In this document: piece after piece, positions 21,762 through 29,422 of the stretch | Layout of the letters: each line of letters starts with the position of its first letter | Numbering within the stretch: position 1 is the first letter of the stretch | Assembly: GCA_949296775.1 (NCBI GenBank) | Contig: CASFQA010000008.1 | Span: 1-39,962 of the forward strand | Direction of reading: 5' to 3' | Origin: an uncultured bacterium | Lineage (GTDB): Bacteria > Bacillota_I > Bacilli_A > RFN20 > CAG-826 | Length of the DNA: 39,962 bases | Notes under the pieces: model-generated | What the model saw: only the letters and a program-made list of their open reading frames with translations | Databases searched by the model: none | What the model was told of the DNA's origin: nothing | Position numbers and translations under genes: made by a program

Positions 21762-22740
21762 CGATATCCAATAGCCCGACGGCTTTTTGAACCCGTTTGA
21801 GGGTTTGGTGGGCGATTTGCTTGGCTTTTTGGGCGCCTTCCCGCAAAACGGAGAGATATTCGCCCGATTCGCGGATTCGGCGATAGCGTTCCTGGAAGGG
21901 GCCGATCTCGTCGATCACCGCCTCGGCGACCGCTGTCTTGAAATCCCCATAACGGGCGGAGGCGAATTCGGCTTCGGCTTTTTCGATGCTCTCCCCTTTA
22001 ATCGAGGCGTAGATGGTCAATAGATTGGAGATGCCGGGCTTGTTTTCCTTGTCGAATTTCACTTCCGAGCCGGAGTCGGTTTTGGCCGACATGATTTTCT
22101 TTTTGATCAGAGAAAGGTCGTCTTTGAGGAAGATGTCGCCTTTCGGATCGGATTTGCTCATTTTGACGCTCGGGTCGGTCAAGGACATGATCCGGGCCCC
22201 GACTTTGTTCATCTGGTATTTCGGCTCGACCAACGCCTCGCCATAACGGGCGTTGAAACGCTTGACTAAGTCGCGGGTCAATTCGACGTGCTGGATTTGG
22301 TCTTCCCCGACCGGGACGACGTCGGCGTCGTATAAAACGATGTCGCTCGCCATTAGGACCGGATAGGCGAATAAGCCAAGCCCGATGGCGCTTTGCTTAA
22401 GCTTGGCGCTTTTGTCCTTGAACTGGGTCATCCGGGACAATTCGCCCATGTAAAGGTAATTTTGGAGGATGGCGTTCAATTCGGCGTGTTCGGAGACGCT
22501 CGATTGCAAAAAGATGGTCGTCTTTTTCGGATCGAGGCCGGAAGCGAGGTAGAAACTCGCCACGTCTTTGGTGTTTTCCCTAAGGAATTCCGGGTCGATC
22601 GGCAAGGTCAAGGCGTGGAGGTCGGCGATGAAGATGAATACCTCGCCGCTGTCCTGAAAGTCCTTAAAATGTTTTAACGCCCCGATATAGTTGCCCAGGG
22701 TTAGGTTTCCCGTGGGTTTGATTCCCGACAATATCCGCAT
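21751..22740 (-). CDS. trpS: Tryptophanyl-tRNA synthetase
   Basis: A 329-residue class I aminoacyl-tRNA synthetase. It has the TrpRS signature GIKPTGNLTLGNYIGA (HIGH equivalent GNYIG), then FIADLHALT, DQIQHVELTRD and the KMSKS loop VKMSKSDP. The ATG before RILSGIKPTG is chosen because GGAGG lies 7 nt upstream; the ATG two codons earlier is directly against that site. A promoter TTTCAC-17-TATAAT lies just upstream (22762-22790, minus strand). No T-box leader is present, as the leader is only about 15 nt. Confidence 0.97.
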   Translation of the reverse strand: MRILSGIKPTGNLTLGNYIGALKHFKDFQDSGEVFIFIADLHALTLPIDPEFLRENTKDVASFYLASGLDPKKTTIFLQSSVSEHAELNAILQNYLYMGELSRMTQFKDKSAKLKQSAIGLGLFAYPVLMASDIVLYDADVVPVGEDQIQHVELTRDLVKRFNARYGEALVEPKYQMNKVGARIMSLTDPSVKMSKSDPKGDIFLKDDLSLIKKKIMSAKTDSGSEVKFDKENKPGISNLLTIYASIKGESIEKAEAEFASARYGDFKTAVAEAVIDEIGPFQERYRRIRESGEYLSVLREGAQKAKQIAHQTLKRVQKAVGLLDIDEI

Positions 22741-22761
22741 GCTCATTCCTCCAAGCGCCTC

Positions 22762-22790
22762 ATTATAGGCCGATGGGGGGAGGAGTGAAA
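22762..22790 (-). promoter_or_regulatory. trpS promoter
   Basis: On the minus strand TTTCAC, 17-bp spacer, TATAAT, then a short leader with GGAGG. Confidence 0.65.
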
Positions 22791-22842
22791 AAAGTTTTCG
22801 CTATCGATCGGTTTTCTAATGAAAACCCTTTTGCCGGCGGTG

Positions 22843-22848
22843 TATACT
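22843..22848 (+). promoter_or_regulatory. -10 of spx-like gene, leaderless
   Basis: TATACT preceded by TG, ending 8 nt before the ATG. The bases between (TTCTTCGT) contain no Shine-Dalgarno. Confidence 0.6.
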
Positions 22849-22856
22849 TTCTTCGT

Positions 22857-23303
22857 ATGATCAAGGTGTACACCTCCCCGTCTTGTTCCTCTTGCCGGAA
22901 GGTCAAGAAATACTTCGACGACCATGGCATCCCCTATGAAGCGAAGGACATTTTCTCCGGCAAGCTCAGGACCGAGGATATCAAAGAGGTCATCGCCAAA
23001 TGCGAGAACGGCACCGACGACATCATCTCCAAGCGGTCGAAGATCGTCCAGGAGAACCACATCGACTTCGACGAGATGACCATCAGCCAGCTCATCGAAT
23101 TCATCAAAGCCCACCCATCGGTGCTCAAACGGCCGATCATCGTCGACGATCACCGAGTCCAGGTCGGCTACAACGAGGAGGACATCCTCGGCTTCGTCCC
23201 CAGAGCCCGTCAATTGGCCGAGCTCTTCTGCAATCCCGACGATTGCGAGAAATACCCTTTTTGCGAACATGCCCAGGATAAGATGGGCGGAAAGGACGAA
23301 TAA
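22857..23303 (+). CDS. spx: Spx/ArsC-family redox regulator
   Basis: A 148-residue ArsC-fold protein with MIKVYTSPSCSSCRKVKKYF at the N-terminus: the C-x2-C pair (Cys10 and Cys13) is the disulfide switch of Spx. RPIIVDDHRVQVGYNEEDI matches the Spx core near the position that contacts RNA polymerase alpha. Spx reprograms transcription under thiol stress. The C-terminal tail is longer than usual and has three extra Cys (FCNPDDCEKYPFCEH), which might add metal or redox sensing. The true start is the MIKVYT methionine; the 28-codon upstream extension runs through the promoter. It overlaps the next gene by 1 base. Confidence 0.88.
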   Translation: MIKVYTSPSCSSCRKVKKYFDDHGIPYEAKDIFSGKLRTEDIKEVIAKCENGTDDIISKRSKIVQENHIDFDEMTISQLIEFIKAHPSVLKRPIIVDDHRVQVGYNEEDILGFVPRARQLAELFCNPDDCEKYPFCEHAQDKMGGKDE

Positions 23304-24034
23304 TGAAATCCAACAAACTTCGAAGCCCAGTCTATATCATTTTCTTTCTTTTGGCTTTCCTTTTCTCTTTCTTGCTCATCGGTTACCAAGCCTATAACGG
23401 GGTGGTTGATTTCGTTAAGGCCAAGGACTTCGGCCTTGACGCGATGAAGGATTTCCTTACCACGATGGGCGTCGGGCTAGGGCTTACCCTTGGCGGTCTT
23501 ATCTTAATCGTCGCCTTCTTAACCGGGGTTTTCGCGAAATCACGGCCGGTCATCCTCTTAGCTTCGCTATTTTCCCTTTTGGTTTTCCTCCTTTCCGGGA
23601 TCGTCAACATCTTTGGCTCCGATTTCGCTCTTTATCGCGATACCCTTCTTTCCTTGGAATATTGGAAAACCGCCTTCAGTTCGGGATTCGACGGGCTTGC
23701 CGATCCTTGTCTGCTTTTGGGTTTCGCTTTGACCTTCCTCTTCGCCTTCTTCATGGTTTGCCTCCGTTATGAAGGGCCGCGGTCGGCTTTCTCGGTCGTT
23801 TTGGGCATCCTTGCCTTCGTCTTCGGCCTTGCCGGGACCGGCATCTGCTTGCCGTATTCCTCGCTTATCGAAGATCCCTCATCCCTTTCAAATCTCGAGA
23901 TCGTTTTCGACTTGCTCTCTCGTTTCGCCCCGGCTTTGATGGGGATCGCCGTCTTGGGGCTATCCTGCTATCGGCCGAAGCAAATCCCGGTCGAGCTCTC
24001 CGGCGGGAACGATTCGAAGGCGATTCGGATCTAA
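23303..24034 (+). CDS. Multi-pass membrane protein, unknown
   Basis: A 243-residue integral membrane protein with about six hydrophobic segments, including YIIFFLLAFLFSFLLIGYQA near residues 11-30, GLGLTLGGLILIVAFLTGVF near 58-77, ILLASLFSLLVFLLSGIVNI near 84-103 and two in the last third. The basic N-terminus (MKSNKLRS) is probably cytoplasmic. No family motif is visible. It starts in the stop codon of the spx gene (TAATG), so it is translationally coupled and may be part of a redox or envelope stress response, which is only an inference from position. Confidence 0.75.
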   Translation: MKSNKLRSPVYIIFFLLAFLFSFLLIGYQAYNGVVDFVKAKDFGLDAMKDFLTTMGVGLGLTLGGLILIVAFLTGVFAKSRPVILLASLFSLLVFLLSGIVNIFGSDFALYRDTLLSLEYWKTAFSSGFDGLADPCLLLGFALTFLFAFFMVCLRYEGPRSAFSVVLGILAFVFGLAGTGICLPYSSLIEDPSSLSNLEIVFDLLSRFAPALMGIAVLGLSCYRPKQIPVELSGGNDSKAIRI

Positions 24035-24049
24035 AAGACAAAACAATCA

Positions 24050-24075
24050 AAAAGCAGGCCGGCTGGCCTGCTTTT
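24050..24075. terminator. Bidirectional terminator
   Basis: AAAAGCAGGCC, loop GGCT, GGCCTGCTTTT: a symmetrical 11-bp stem with A and T flanks. It serves the spx operon on the plus strand and the CYTH gene on the minus strand. Confidence 0.92.
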
Positions 24076-24090
24076 CCTTTCCTTTGCGTT

Positions 24091-24663
24091 TTATTTCCCT
24101 AACGCTTCCATCGCCCGGCGGGTTTTGCTGGCTTTGGAGAAGGGGGCTTTGATCCCGTTTTTGTGGAACAGGGTCGAGAGGATGTTCTCGGCGCCGCCCA
24201 AGTTATTGTATTCGAATTCGATCTCGTAATCGGTTTTGCCCGAGTAGGTGTTCCTGTCGATCGAGAGGAGGCCGCCTTCGTATTCGACGTCGATCCGGTC
24301 GGTGGTCAAGGAGGTGAGGATCTTCAGCGATTCGATGTCGATGTCGAGCATCGTCAGGAAACGGACCAAATCGCCTTTGGGGAAGACGTTATGGTCGCGG
24401 AAATCCTCGAACTGGGCTTTGCTGATCGGGGTGTTCTTCTCCAGCAGCCCTTGGGATAAGGGGGTCTTGAGGGTCAATTCGTAGTTGCCGTCTTTTTCCC
24501 GGATCCGCAAGGCGATGCCTTCTTTGTTGAGGATCCGATCGTCGGAATCGATGTAGTAATTGGTTTGGGTGTAGCGGGGCGAGGAAGGGAAGAGTTTCGA
24601 CAGCTTCCGGTAATCGTCTTGGCTGACTAAGGCTTTGGCTTCGATTTCAATGGCGTTGCTCAT
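24091..24663 (-). CDS. CYTH-domain triphosphate tunnel protein (YjbK-like)
   Basis: A 190-residue CYTH protein starting with the diagnostic ExExK motif (IEIEAKALV, residues 5-13). Further conserved charged strands line the tunnel: GIALRIREKDGNYELTLK, VEYEGGLLSIDRNTYSG and TDYEIEFEYN. Family members hydrolyse inorganic triphosphate or other triphosphates; the Gram-positive YjbK group is little studied. GAGG lies 8 nt before the ATG. It is transcribed divergently from the EIIB-like gene, sharing an overlapping -10 region. Confidence 0.9.
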   Translation of the reverse strand: MSNAIEIEAKALVSQDDYRKLSKLFPSSPRYTQTNYYIDSDDRILNKEGIALRIREKDGNYELTLKTPLSQGLLEKNTPISKAQFEDFRDHNVFPKGDLVRFLTMLDIDIESLKILTSLTTDRIDVEYEGGLLSIDRNTYSGKTDYEIEFEYNNLGGAENILSTLFHKNGIKAPFSKASKTRRAMEALGK

Positions 24664-24681
24664 AAAAATTACCTCGTGTGG

Positions 24682-24688
24682 TATTATA
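24682..24688. promoter_or_regulatory. Overlapping divergent -10 boxes
   Basis: TATTAT (plus, 24682-24687) drives the EIIB-like gene. TATAAT (minus, 24688-24683) drives the CYTH gene. They occupy the same 7 bp, so RNA polymerase can serve only one direction at a time. Confidence 0.55.
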
Positions 24689-24719
24689 ACAAGGTATCGC
24701 CCAAGGAGTTAGGGAAACT

Positions 24720-25088
24720 ATGCTTATATCATTCAATCGCTTCCTCGAGGATTATGGCCTGTATTTGGCTCTCGGGGTGGTGGCTTTGATCATTATCGTC
24801 GTCTGCGCCATTGTTTTGCCGTATTACCTAAAGAGGAAAAAGGAAAAGCCGGCCCCCCGGCTGATCGACAAGACCGCTTATGTGACCGCGCTCGGGGGTG
24901 AGGCCAATATCCTTAGCAAAGAGCTGAAAGGCTCTAGGATAGTCCTCCGCCTGGCCGACCTAAGCAAAGTCGATAAGGAGAAACTGAAAGAAGCCGGGGT
25001 AGACGGCTTCATCATGATGAGCGATAAGCTGACCCTCGTCTTAAAAGGCGACGCCGAGACGGCTTATAAGACTATTTTCGGTGAGTGA
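24720..25088 (+). CDS. Membrane-anchored PTS EIIB-like domain lacking the phospho-Cys
   Basis: A 122-residue protein. One membrane helix (YLALGVVALIIIVVCAIVLP, near residues 14-33) is followed by a basic stretch and about 75 residues resembling the EIIB domain of glucose-type PTS transporters: VTALGGEANILS, then RIVLRLADLSKVDKEKL, KEAGVDGFIMM and LVLKGDAETAY. In active EIIB the loop after the NI motif carries the phosphorylated Cys before the TRLR motif. Here the place reads KGSRIVLRL with no Cys. It cannot therefore take part in phosphotransfer and may be a sensor or scaffold. AAGGAG precedes the ATG. It overlaps the convergent maf gene by 17 bp. Confidence 0.65.
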   Translation: MLISFNRFLEDYGLYLALGVVALIIIVVCAIVLPYYLKRKKEKPAPRLIDKTAYVTALGGEANILSKELKGSRIVLRLADLSKVDKEKLKEAGVDGFIMMSDKLTLVLKGDAETAYKTIFGE

Positions 25089-25620
25089 AGACGTGGGCTT
25101 TTAGGTCCTCAACGGGAAGCCCCATCACGTTGTGATAGCTGCCTTCGATTTTCTCGATCAAAGGATAATCGTCTTGGATTCCATAGGCCCCGGCTTTATC
25201 GAGCGGGCGGAACTTTTCGATGTATTCTTTTATTTGCTCGTCGCTGAGCTTATGGAAATAGACGTAGGTCCGAACCGACCGGGTGATCTCTTTCCCTTGG
25301 CCGATATAGCAGTAACCGGAGACGACGACCTGCTTTTGCCCGGCTTGGGCTTTGAGCATCGAAAAGGCTTCCTCTTCGTCTTTTGGCTTCCCCAAGACCC
25401 GGTTATGGAGGATGACGACGGTGTCGCAGGCCAAAACCTCGTCATCGGGGTGATCATTCAAAACCGCGTAGGCCTTCATCTTCGCTTCCTGCAACGGGGT
25501 TTGGGAAGGCGAGACCTGGAGAGAGGATTCATCGACTTCCGGCTTGACGATCGCGAATTGGTCGATAAGCGTCTTCAAAAGCGCTTGCCGACGCGGGGAA
25601 GAGGAGGCGAGGATGAACAT
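25072..25620 (-). CDS. maf: Maf/HAM1-like nucleotide pyrophosphatase
   Basis: A 182-residue Maf protein: FILASSSPRRQALL at the N-terminus, VDESS, EAKMKAYAVL, ACDTVVILHNRVLGKPKD (catalytic Asp and Lys) and DKAGAYGIQD. Maf proteins hydrolyse dTTP, UTP or modified nucleotides and have been linked to septum inhibition. The gene starts at the stop codon of rnj (overlap by one base) with GGAGG in the end of that gene, so it forms a two-gene leftward operon. Confidence 0.95.
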   Translation of the reverse strand: MFILASSSPRRQALLKTLIDQFAIVKPEVDESSLQVSPSQTPLQEAKMKAYAVLNDHPDDEVLACDTVVILHNRVLGKPKDEEEAFSMLKAQAGQKQVVVSGYCYIGQGKEITRSVRTYVYFHKLSDEQIKEYIEKFRPLDKAGAYGIQDDYPLIEKIEGSYHNVMGLPVEDLKAHVFTHRK

Positions 25621-27290
25621 TATTCGTCCTCCGACATGACGGCGACGAGGATCATCGGCCGCCGGCCGGTTTTCCTTTCGACGTATTTGGCGACGACGTT
25701 TTTGATTGCTTGCTTAAGCTCGGCGAATTCGTAATTCCCGCCTTCGACGATCTTCCGGGTTTCCTCTTCGGCCTTCATCTGGGCGTGGCGGACGACATGG
25801 GTTTGCTCAGAGGCCGAGAACCCTCGGGCGTAGACGATGGGGGCAACGAGCAGCCCCTTGTCCTTCCCGATGGTCAAGATGACGGTGATGAGCCCGTCGT
25901 TTTTCATGACGTCGCGGTCAGAGAGGATATTTCCGGAGATGCCGTCTAAGTCGTTGCCGTCGATGTAGACGTCGTCGGCGCTTATGTGGGCCCCGGTCCG
26001 GCGGACCTGGTGTTTGTATAGTTCGAGCATGTCGCCGTTTTCGCAAACGAAGACATGGTCATCCTTCATTCCCAGCTCTTTGGCGATCTCGCCATGGAGG
26101 ACCAGCATTCGATACTCCCCGTGGACCGGCATGAAGTAATGGGGCTGGGTCAGCCGCTGCATAAGGCGGAGCTCCTGACGCGAAGGATGGCCGGAGGAAT
26201 GGAGGGAGAAAGCCAAGGAATTCTGCTTGACGTCCGCCCCTTGCTTGACCAGGTTATTGACCAGCCGATCGACCAAAAGCCCATTCCCGGGAATCGGGTT
26301 GGAGGAGAAGATGACGGTGTCGCCGGGGATGATCGAGGTGTTGCGGTTATCGCCGGAGACGATCCGCGAGAGGGCGGCCATCGGCTCGCCTTGCGACCCG
26401 GTGCAGATGATGCAGATCTCGTTGAGCTTGTAGTTCCTTAACATCGTTTCCTCGACGATCGATGCATCGGGGATCTTGATGTAGCCGTATTCGCGGGCGA
26501 TCGACATGACGTTTTTCATCGAGCGGCCCAAAATGCATATTTTCCGTTTATGGGCGACCGCCACCTCGACTACCTGCTGGATACGGTTGATGTTGCTTGA
26601 GAAGGTCGAGACGATGATTCGCCCGGGGGCTTTCTCGAATATTTCCTCAACGCCTGAGCGGACGTTGGTTTCGCTTGGGGTATAGCCTTCTAGCTCGGCG
26701 TTGGTCGAATCGGCCATCAATAGGTCGACGCCCTCGCTGCCGAGGCGGGCCAATTTGTTGATCTCGAAATTGGGCCCGACCGGGGTCAAATCGATCTTGA
26801 AGTCGCCGGTTTCGATGATCCGGCCCTGCGGGGTGTCGATGCAAATGCCATAGGAATCGGGGATCGAGTGGGTGACTCGGAAGAAGGAGACGGTGAACTC
26901 ATCGCCGATTTTGATGACCGAGTCGGCGTCGTATTCGACGATCTTGACCGGGTCTTTGATCCGATTGTCCTCGAGTTTATGGCGAATCAGAGCCGCGGCT
27001 AGCCGCGGGGCGTAGATGACGGGGATGTAAATGGAGCGGACGAGGAAAGGGATGCCTCCGATATGGTCTTCGTGGCCATGGGTGATGAAGAGGGCCTTTA
27101 CCTTGCTCCGGTTGTTTTTAAGATAAGTGTAATCGGGGATGACGTAATCGACGCCCGGGAGATTGGCTTCCGGGAATCGAACGCCGGCATCGACCATGAT
27201 GAGCGAACGGTCGCCCTCGAAGCAGTAGGTGTTTTTCCCGACTTCCCCGAGCCCTCCGAGCGCGTAAATGCTAATAGGCGAATTGGTCAT
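25620..27290 (-). CDS. rnj: Ribonuclease J
   Basis: A 556-residue RNase J, full length, a 5'-3' exo- and endoribonuclease that drives mRNA decay and rRNA maturation in Firmicutes. The metallo-beta-lactamase site is intact: THGHEDHIGG (motif 2), TGDFKIDLTP, LLMADSTNAE and the beta-CASP part with STFSSNINRIQQ and SSGHPSRQELR, then PVHGEYRML. The C-terminal domain is about 100 residues. AAGGAAG lies 6 nt before the ATG. A cre-like sequence lies about 100 bp upstream. Only one RNase J is in this window; whether there is a J1/J2 pair is unknown. Confidence 0.96.
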   Translation of the reverse strand: MTNSPISIYALGGLGEVGKNTYCFEGDRSLIMVDAGVRFPEANLPGVDYVIPDYTYLKNNRSKVKALFITHGHEDHIGGIPFLVRSIYIPVIYAPRLAAALIRHKLEDNRIKDPVKIVEYDADSVIKIGDEFTVSFFRVTHSIPDSYGICIDTPQGRIIETGDFKIDLTPVGPNFEINKLARLGSEGVDLLMADSTNAELEGYTPSETNVRSGVEEIFEKAPGRIIVSTFSSNINRIQQVVEVAVAHKRKICILGRSMKNVMSIAREYGYIKIPDASIVEETMLRNYKLNEICIICTGSQGEPMAALSRIVSGDNRNTSIIPGDTVIFSSNPIPGNGLLVDRLVNNLVKQGADVKQNSLAFSLHSSGHPSRQELRLMQRLTQPHYFMPVHGEYRMLVLHGEIAKELGMKDDHVFVCENGDMLELYKHQVRRTGAHISADDVYIDGNDLDGISGNILSDRDVMKNDGLITVILTIGKDKGLLVAPIVYARGFSASEQTHVVRHAQMKAEEETRKIVEGGNYEFAELKQAIKNVVAKYVERKTGRRPMILVAVMSEDE

Positions 27291-27385
27291 AATAACTTCC
27301 TTGCTTAAACCCTATCCGTGAATATGGTTTGTTGCTTGCGAATGAAATATAACATAAATGAGGAGCCTGTAAACAGGGGAAAGGC

Positions 27386-27399
27386 TGAAAGCGCTTAAT
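27386..27399. promoter_or_regulatory. cre-like sequence upstream of rnj
   Basis: TGAAAGCGCTTAAT matches the CcpA operator core (TGAAARCG and CGYTT) but lacks the closing CA. The surrounding 27291-27472 stretch holds no gene. Confidence 0.3.
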
Positions 27400-27472
27400 T
27401 AAATTCGCTTAATCTGTTTCCTGTTTAACCCTAGGGAAGGGCGACGATAAACTTCGATAATCCGAGGCTTTG

Positions 27473-28015
27473 TCAGATCTCGATGGCGTCGCTGTAATCG
27501 ATCCCGGGGTCGCTCTTCCCGATATGGTCGTAGAAAAGGATCCCGCTTAGGTGGTCGATCTCATGCTGCAATACGATGGCTTCATAGCCTCTAGCCACGA
27601 TCTTCCGTTCTTTCTTCGCTAAATAATCATAGGCCTTGACGGTGATTTTATAGGCCCGGTACACCTTGCCCGGGTGGGGCTCATCGACCGAGAGGCAGCC
27701 TTCCCCGCCGGCAAGGTAGCATTGCCTAACCGAGGAGGCGATGATCTTGGGGTTGGCCAATAGATAGGCCACCGGGCCATCCTGATAATCGATATAGACG
27801 GCGATCATCTTCTTCTTAATCCCGATCTGGGGGGCGGCGAGCCCGACGCCCGAACGGACGCTTGGATGGGCCTTGAGGAATTCCTCGTCTTGGCTCTTTT
27901 TCAGATAATCGAGCATCGCCTCGAGGGTTTGGCTGTCTTCGCTTTGCAAAGGGATGGCCACCTGATCGCAGATTTCGCGGAGTTTTGGATTGGTGTCTTT
28001 GACGATTTTGAACAT
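27473..28015 (-). CDS. def: Peptide deformylase
   Basis: A 180-residue type II-like deformylase removing the N-formyl group from new proteins. All three motifs are present: GVGLAAPQIG, EGCLSV (metal Cys) and QHEIDHLSGILF (two metal His and catalytic Glu). The sequence ahead of motif 1 contains a longer insert (DYLKKSQDEEFLKAHPSVRS), typical of Gram-positive type 2 enzymes. The start chosen is the ATG before FKIVKDTNP. It lies 8 nt after an extended -10 box and has no Shine-Dalgarno, so the mRNA is likely leaderless. The six-codon upstream extension would overlap that -10 box. Confidence 0.95.
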   Translation of the reverse strand: MFKIVKDTNPKLREICDQVAIPLQSEDSQTLEAMLDYLKKSQDEEFLKAHPSVRSGVGLAAPQIGIKKKMIAVYIDYQDGPVAYLLANPKIIASSVRQCYLAGGEGCLSVDEPHPGKVYRAYKITVKAYDYLAKKERKIVARGYEAIVLQHEIDHLSGILFYDHIGKSDPGIDYSDAIEI

Positions 28016-28023
28016 ACAAAGCA

Positions 28024-28032
28024 ATTCTAGCA
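28024..28032 (-). promoter_or_regulatory. Extended -10 of def, leaderless
   Basis: On the minus strand TG-C-TAGAAT, ending 8 nt before the def ATG. Confidence 0.65.
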
Positions 28033-28050
28033 CCCCTAAGCCGACTAGGC

Positions 28051-28056
28051 TAAAAT
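28051..28056 (+). promoter_or_regulatory. -10 of ylbF-like gene, leaderless
   Basis: TAAAAT ending 9 nt before the ATG; no Shine-Dalgarno between. It is back to back with the def promoter, 18 bp away. Confidence 0.5.
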
Positions 28057-28065
28057 CTTGTTGCT

Positions 28066-28404
28066 ATGAATTCCTCTTTCGCCGCCGAACTTGTCCTCCT
28101 GCGCCTCGCCCTCGACGATTCGAAGGCTTTCCGGGATCTCGACACCGCCGAATCCTCCCTTAACGAGGAACCGGCCGCCAAGGAGGCTTATCGCGAGGTC
28201 GTTAGGATTGAAGAGAGGTTAAGCTTAAACCCAAACGACCCTTCTGTTGTATCCGAACTTTGGAAGGCGAAGAAAAAACTCGATGAACTGCCCTCCGCCC
28301 GATCTTATATGGCGGCTTATCTTGCTTACTGCGCCCTCATTGACAAGGTCAACGCCGTCCTCTTCTTCGGGGAAGGGCTATTGATGAGGTACAAGGGATG
28401 CTAA
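28066..28404 (+). CDS. YlbF/YmcA-family protein
   Basis: A 112-residue, all-helical protein with the YlbF pattern: AAELVLLRLALDDSKAFRDL near the start, SSLNEEPAAKEAYREV in the middle and ELPSARSYMAAYLAYCALID near the end. In Bacillus, YlbF (RicF) works with YmcA and YaaT to direct RNase Y processing and also affects competence and sporulation. The following genes rsmD and coaD are in the same order as in the Bacillus ylb cluster, which supports the call. It overlaps rsmD by 7 bp. Confidence 0.75.
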   Translation: MNSSFAAELVLLRLALDDSKAFRDLDTAESSLNEEPAAKEAYREVVRIEERLSLNPNDPSVVSELWKAKKKLDELPSARSYMAAYLAYCALIDKVNAVLFFGEGLLMRYKGC

Positions 28405-28943
28405 GGATCATCGGGGGCAAGCACCGTTCCAGGCTTATCAAGACCCCGGAACAAGGGACGGTCCCGACCAAAAACCGGGTTCGGGAAGCTTGCTTCTCGG
28501 CCTTGGCCCCTTATTTAAACGGGGCTAAGGTTTTGGATCTATTCGCCGGATCGGGGGCTTTGGGGATCGAAGCCTTATCGCGCGGAGCCAAAGAAGCGGT
28601 CTTCGTCGATAAAAATCCCGCCGCCTGCGCGATTATCAAAGATAACCTGACCTCTTTGAAAGAGATGGGGGAAGTGATTAACGACGATTACCTTAACGCT
28701 TTGGGAAGATTGTCCGCCTCAAGATTCGACCTCGTCTTCCTCGATCCCCCATATGCCGAGAAAAGCTATTACCAAACTTCGATCGATTACCTTCTTTCCC
28801 ATAATATGCTAAGCCCTTCCGCCGGCGTGGTCCTCGAATACGAAGGGGAGTTGGAACTCGATCGGTCGGGTTTTGCCAAAGCCAAAGATTACCGTTACGG
28901 GTACACCCGTTTATTGATTCTTCGAGAGGTTAAGCAACAATGA
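28398..28943 (+). CDS. rsmD: 16S rRNA (guanine966-N2)-methyltransferase
   Basis: A 181-residue RsmD: MLRIIGGKHRSRLIKTP at the N-terminus, RVREACFSAL, the AdoMet motif VLDLFAGSGALGIEALSRGA and the catalytic FLDPPYAEKSYY. It methylates G966 of 16S rRNA during 30S assembly. It starts within the last codons of the ylbF-like gene and ends in an ATGA overlap with coaD, so the three genes are coupled. GGTACAAGGG supplies a weak ribosome binding site. Confidence 0.95.
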   Translation: MLRIIGGKHRSRLIKTPEQGTVPTKNRVREACFSALAPYLNGAKVLDLFAGSGALGIEALSRGAKEAVFVDKNPAACAIIKDNLTSLKEMGEVINDDYLNALGRLSASRFDLVFLDPPYAEKSYYQTSIDYLLSHNMLSPSAGVVLEYEGELELDRSGFAKAKDYRYGYTRLLILREVKQQ

Positions 28944-29422
28944 AAAAAGCGATTTATCCGGGATCGTTCGATCCCATCACCAACGGCCATATGGATATAC
29001 TCAAGAGGGCTAGTCGGCTCTTCGACCACGTGACGATGCTTTTGGCCGTCAACCCGAACAAAAAAAGCGAGTTCACGGTGGAGGAACGGCTGCAGATGAT
29101 GAAGGAAGCGACCAAGGACATTGAAAACGTCGGCGTCGATTTTACTTCCGGCCTCACCGTCGAGTATGCCCGGAAAGTAGGGGCGAAGCACATTATCCGG
29201 GGGTTAAGGGCCGTCACCGACTTCGAATACGAGTTCCAGTTCGCCGCGGCCAATAGCTTCGTCGACTCCAATATCGATATGGTCTTTTTCATGGCTGGGA
29301 GCAAGACCAGCTTCATCTCCTCTTCGACCATCAATGAACTAAGAAAAAACGGGGCGGATATAACCCCGTTGGTTCCTGCTTCGGTTATCGAAGCCTATAA
29401 GAGGAAAGATCAGTCGAGATAA
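28940..29422 (+). CDS. coaD: Phosphopantetheine adenylyltransferase
   Basis: A 160-residue CoaD, exact family length, catalysing the fourth step of CoA synthesis (4'-phosphopantetheine plus ATP to dephospho-CoA). Motifs: IYPGSFDPITNGHMDIL (nucleotidyltransferase HxGH type), RGLRAVTDFEYEFQFA and the C-terminal ISSSTINEL. AGAGG precedes the ATG within rsmD. Its last 13 bp overlap the convergent laccase-domain gene. Product feeds the PduL step that uses CoA esters. Confidence 0.96.
   Translation: MKKAIYPGSFDPITNGHMDILKRASRLFDHVTMLLAVNPNKKSEFTVEERLQMMKEATKDIENVGVDFTSGLTVEYARKVGAKHIIRGLRAVTDFEYEFQFAAANSFVDSNIDMVFFMAGSKTSFISSSTINELRKNGADITPLVPASVIEAYKRKDQSR

Noticed and set aside
22741-22856. T-box leader before trpS
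   Set aside because: Only about 15 nt of leader lie between the -10 box region and the start codon; no T-box sequence.
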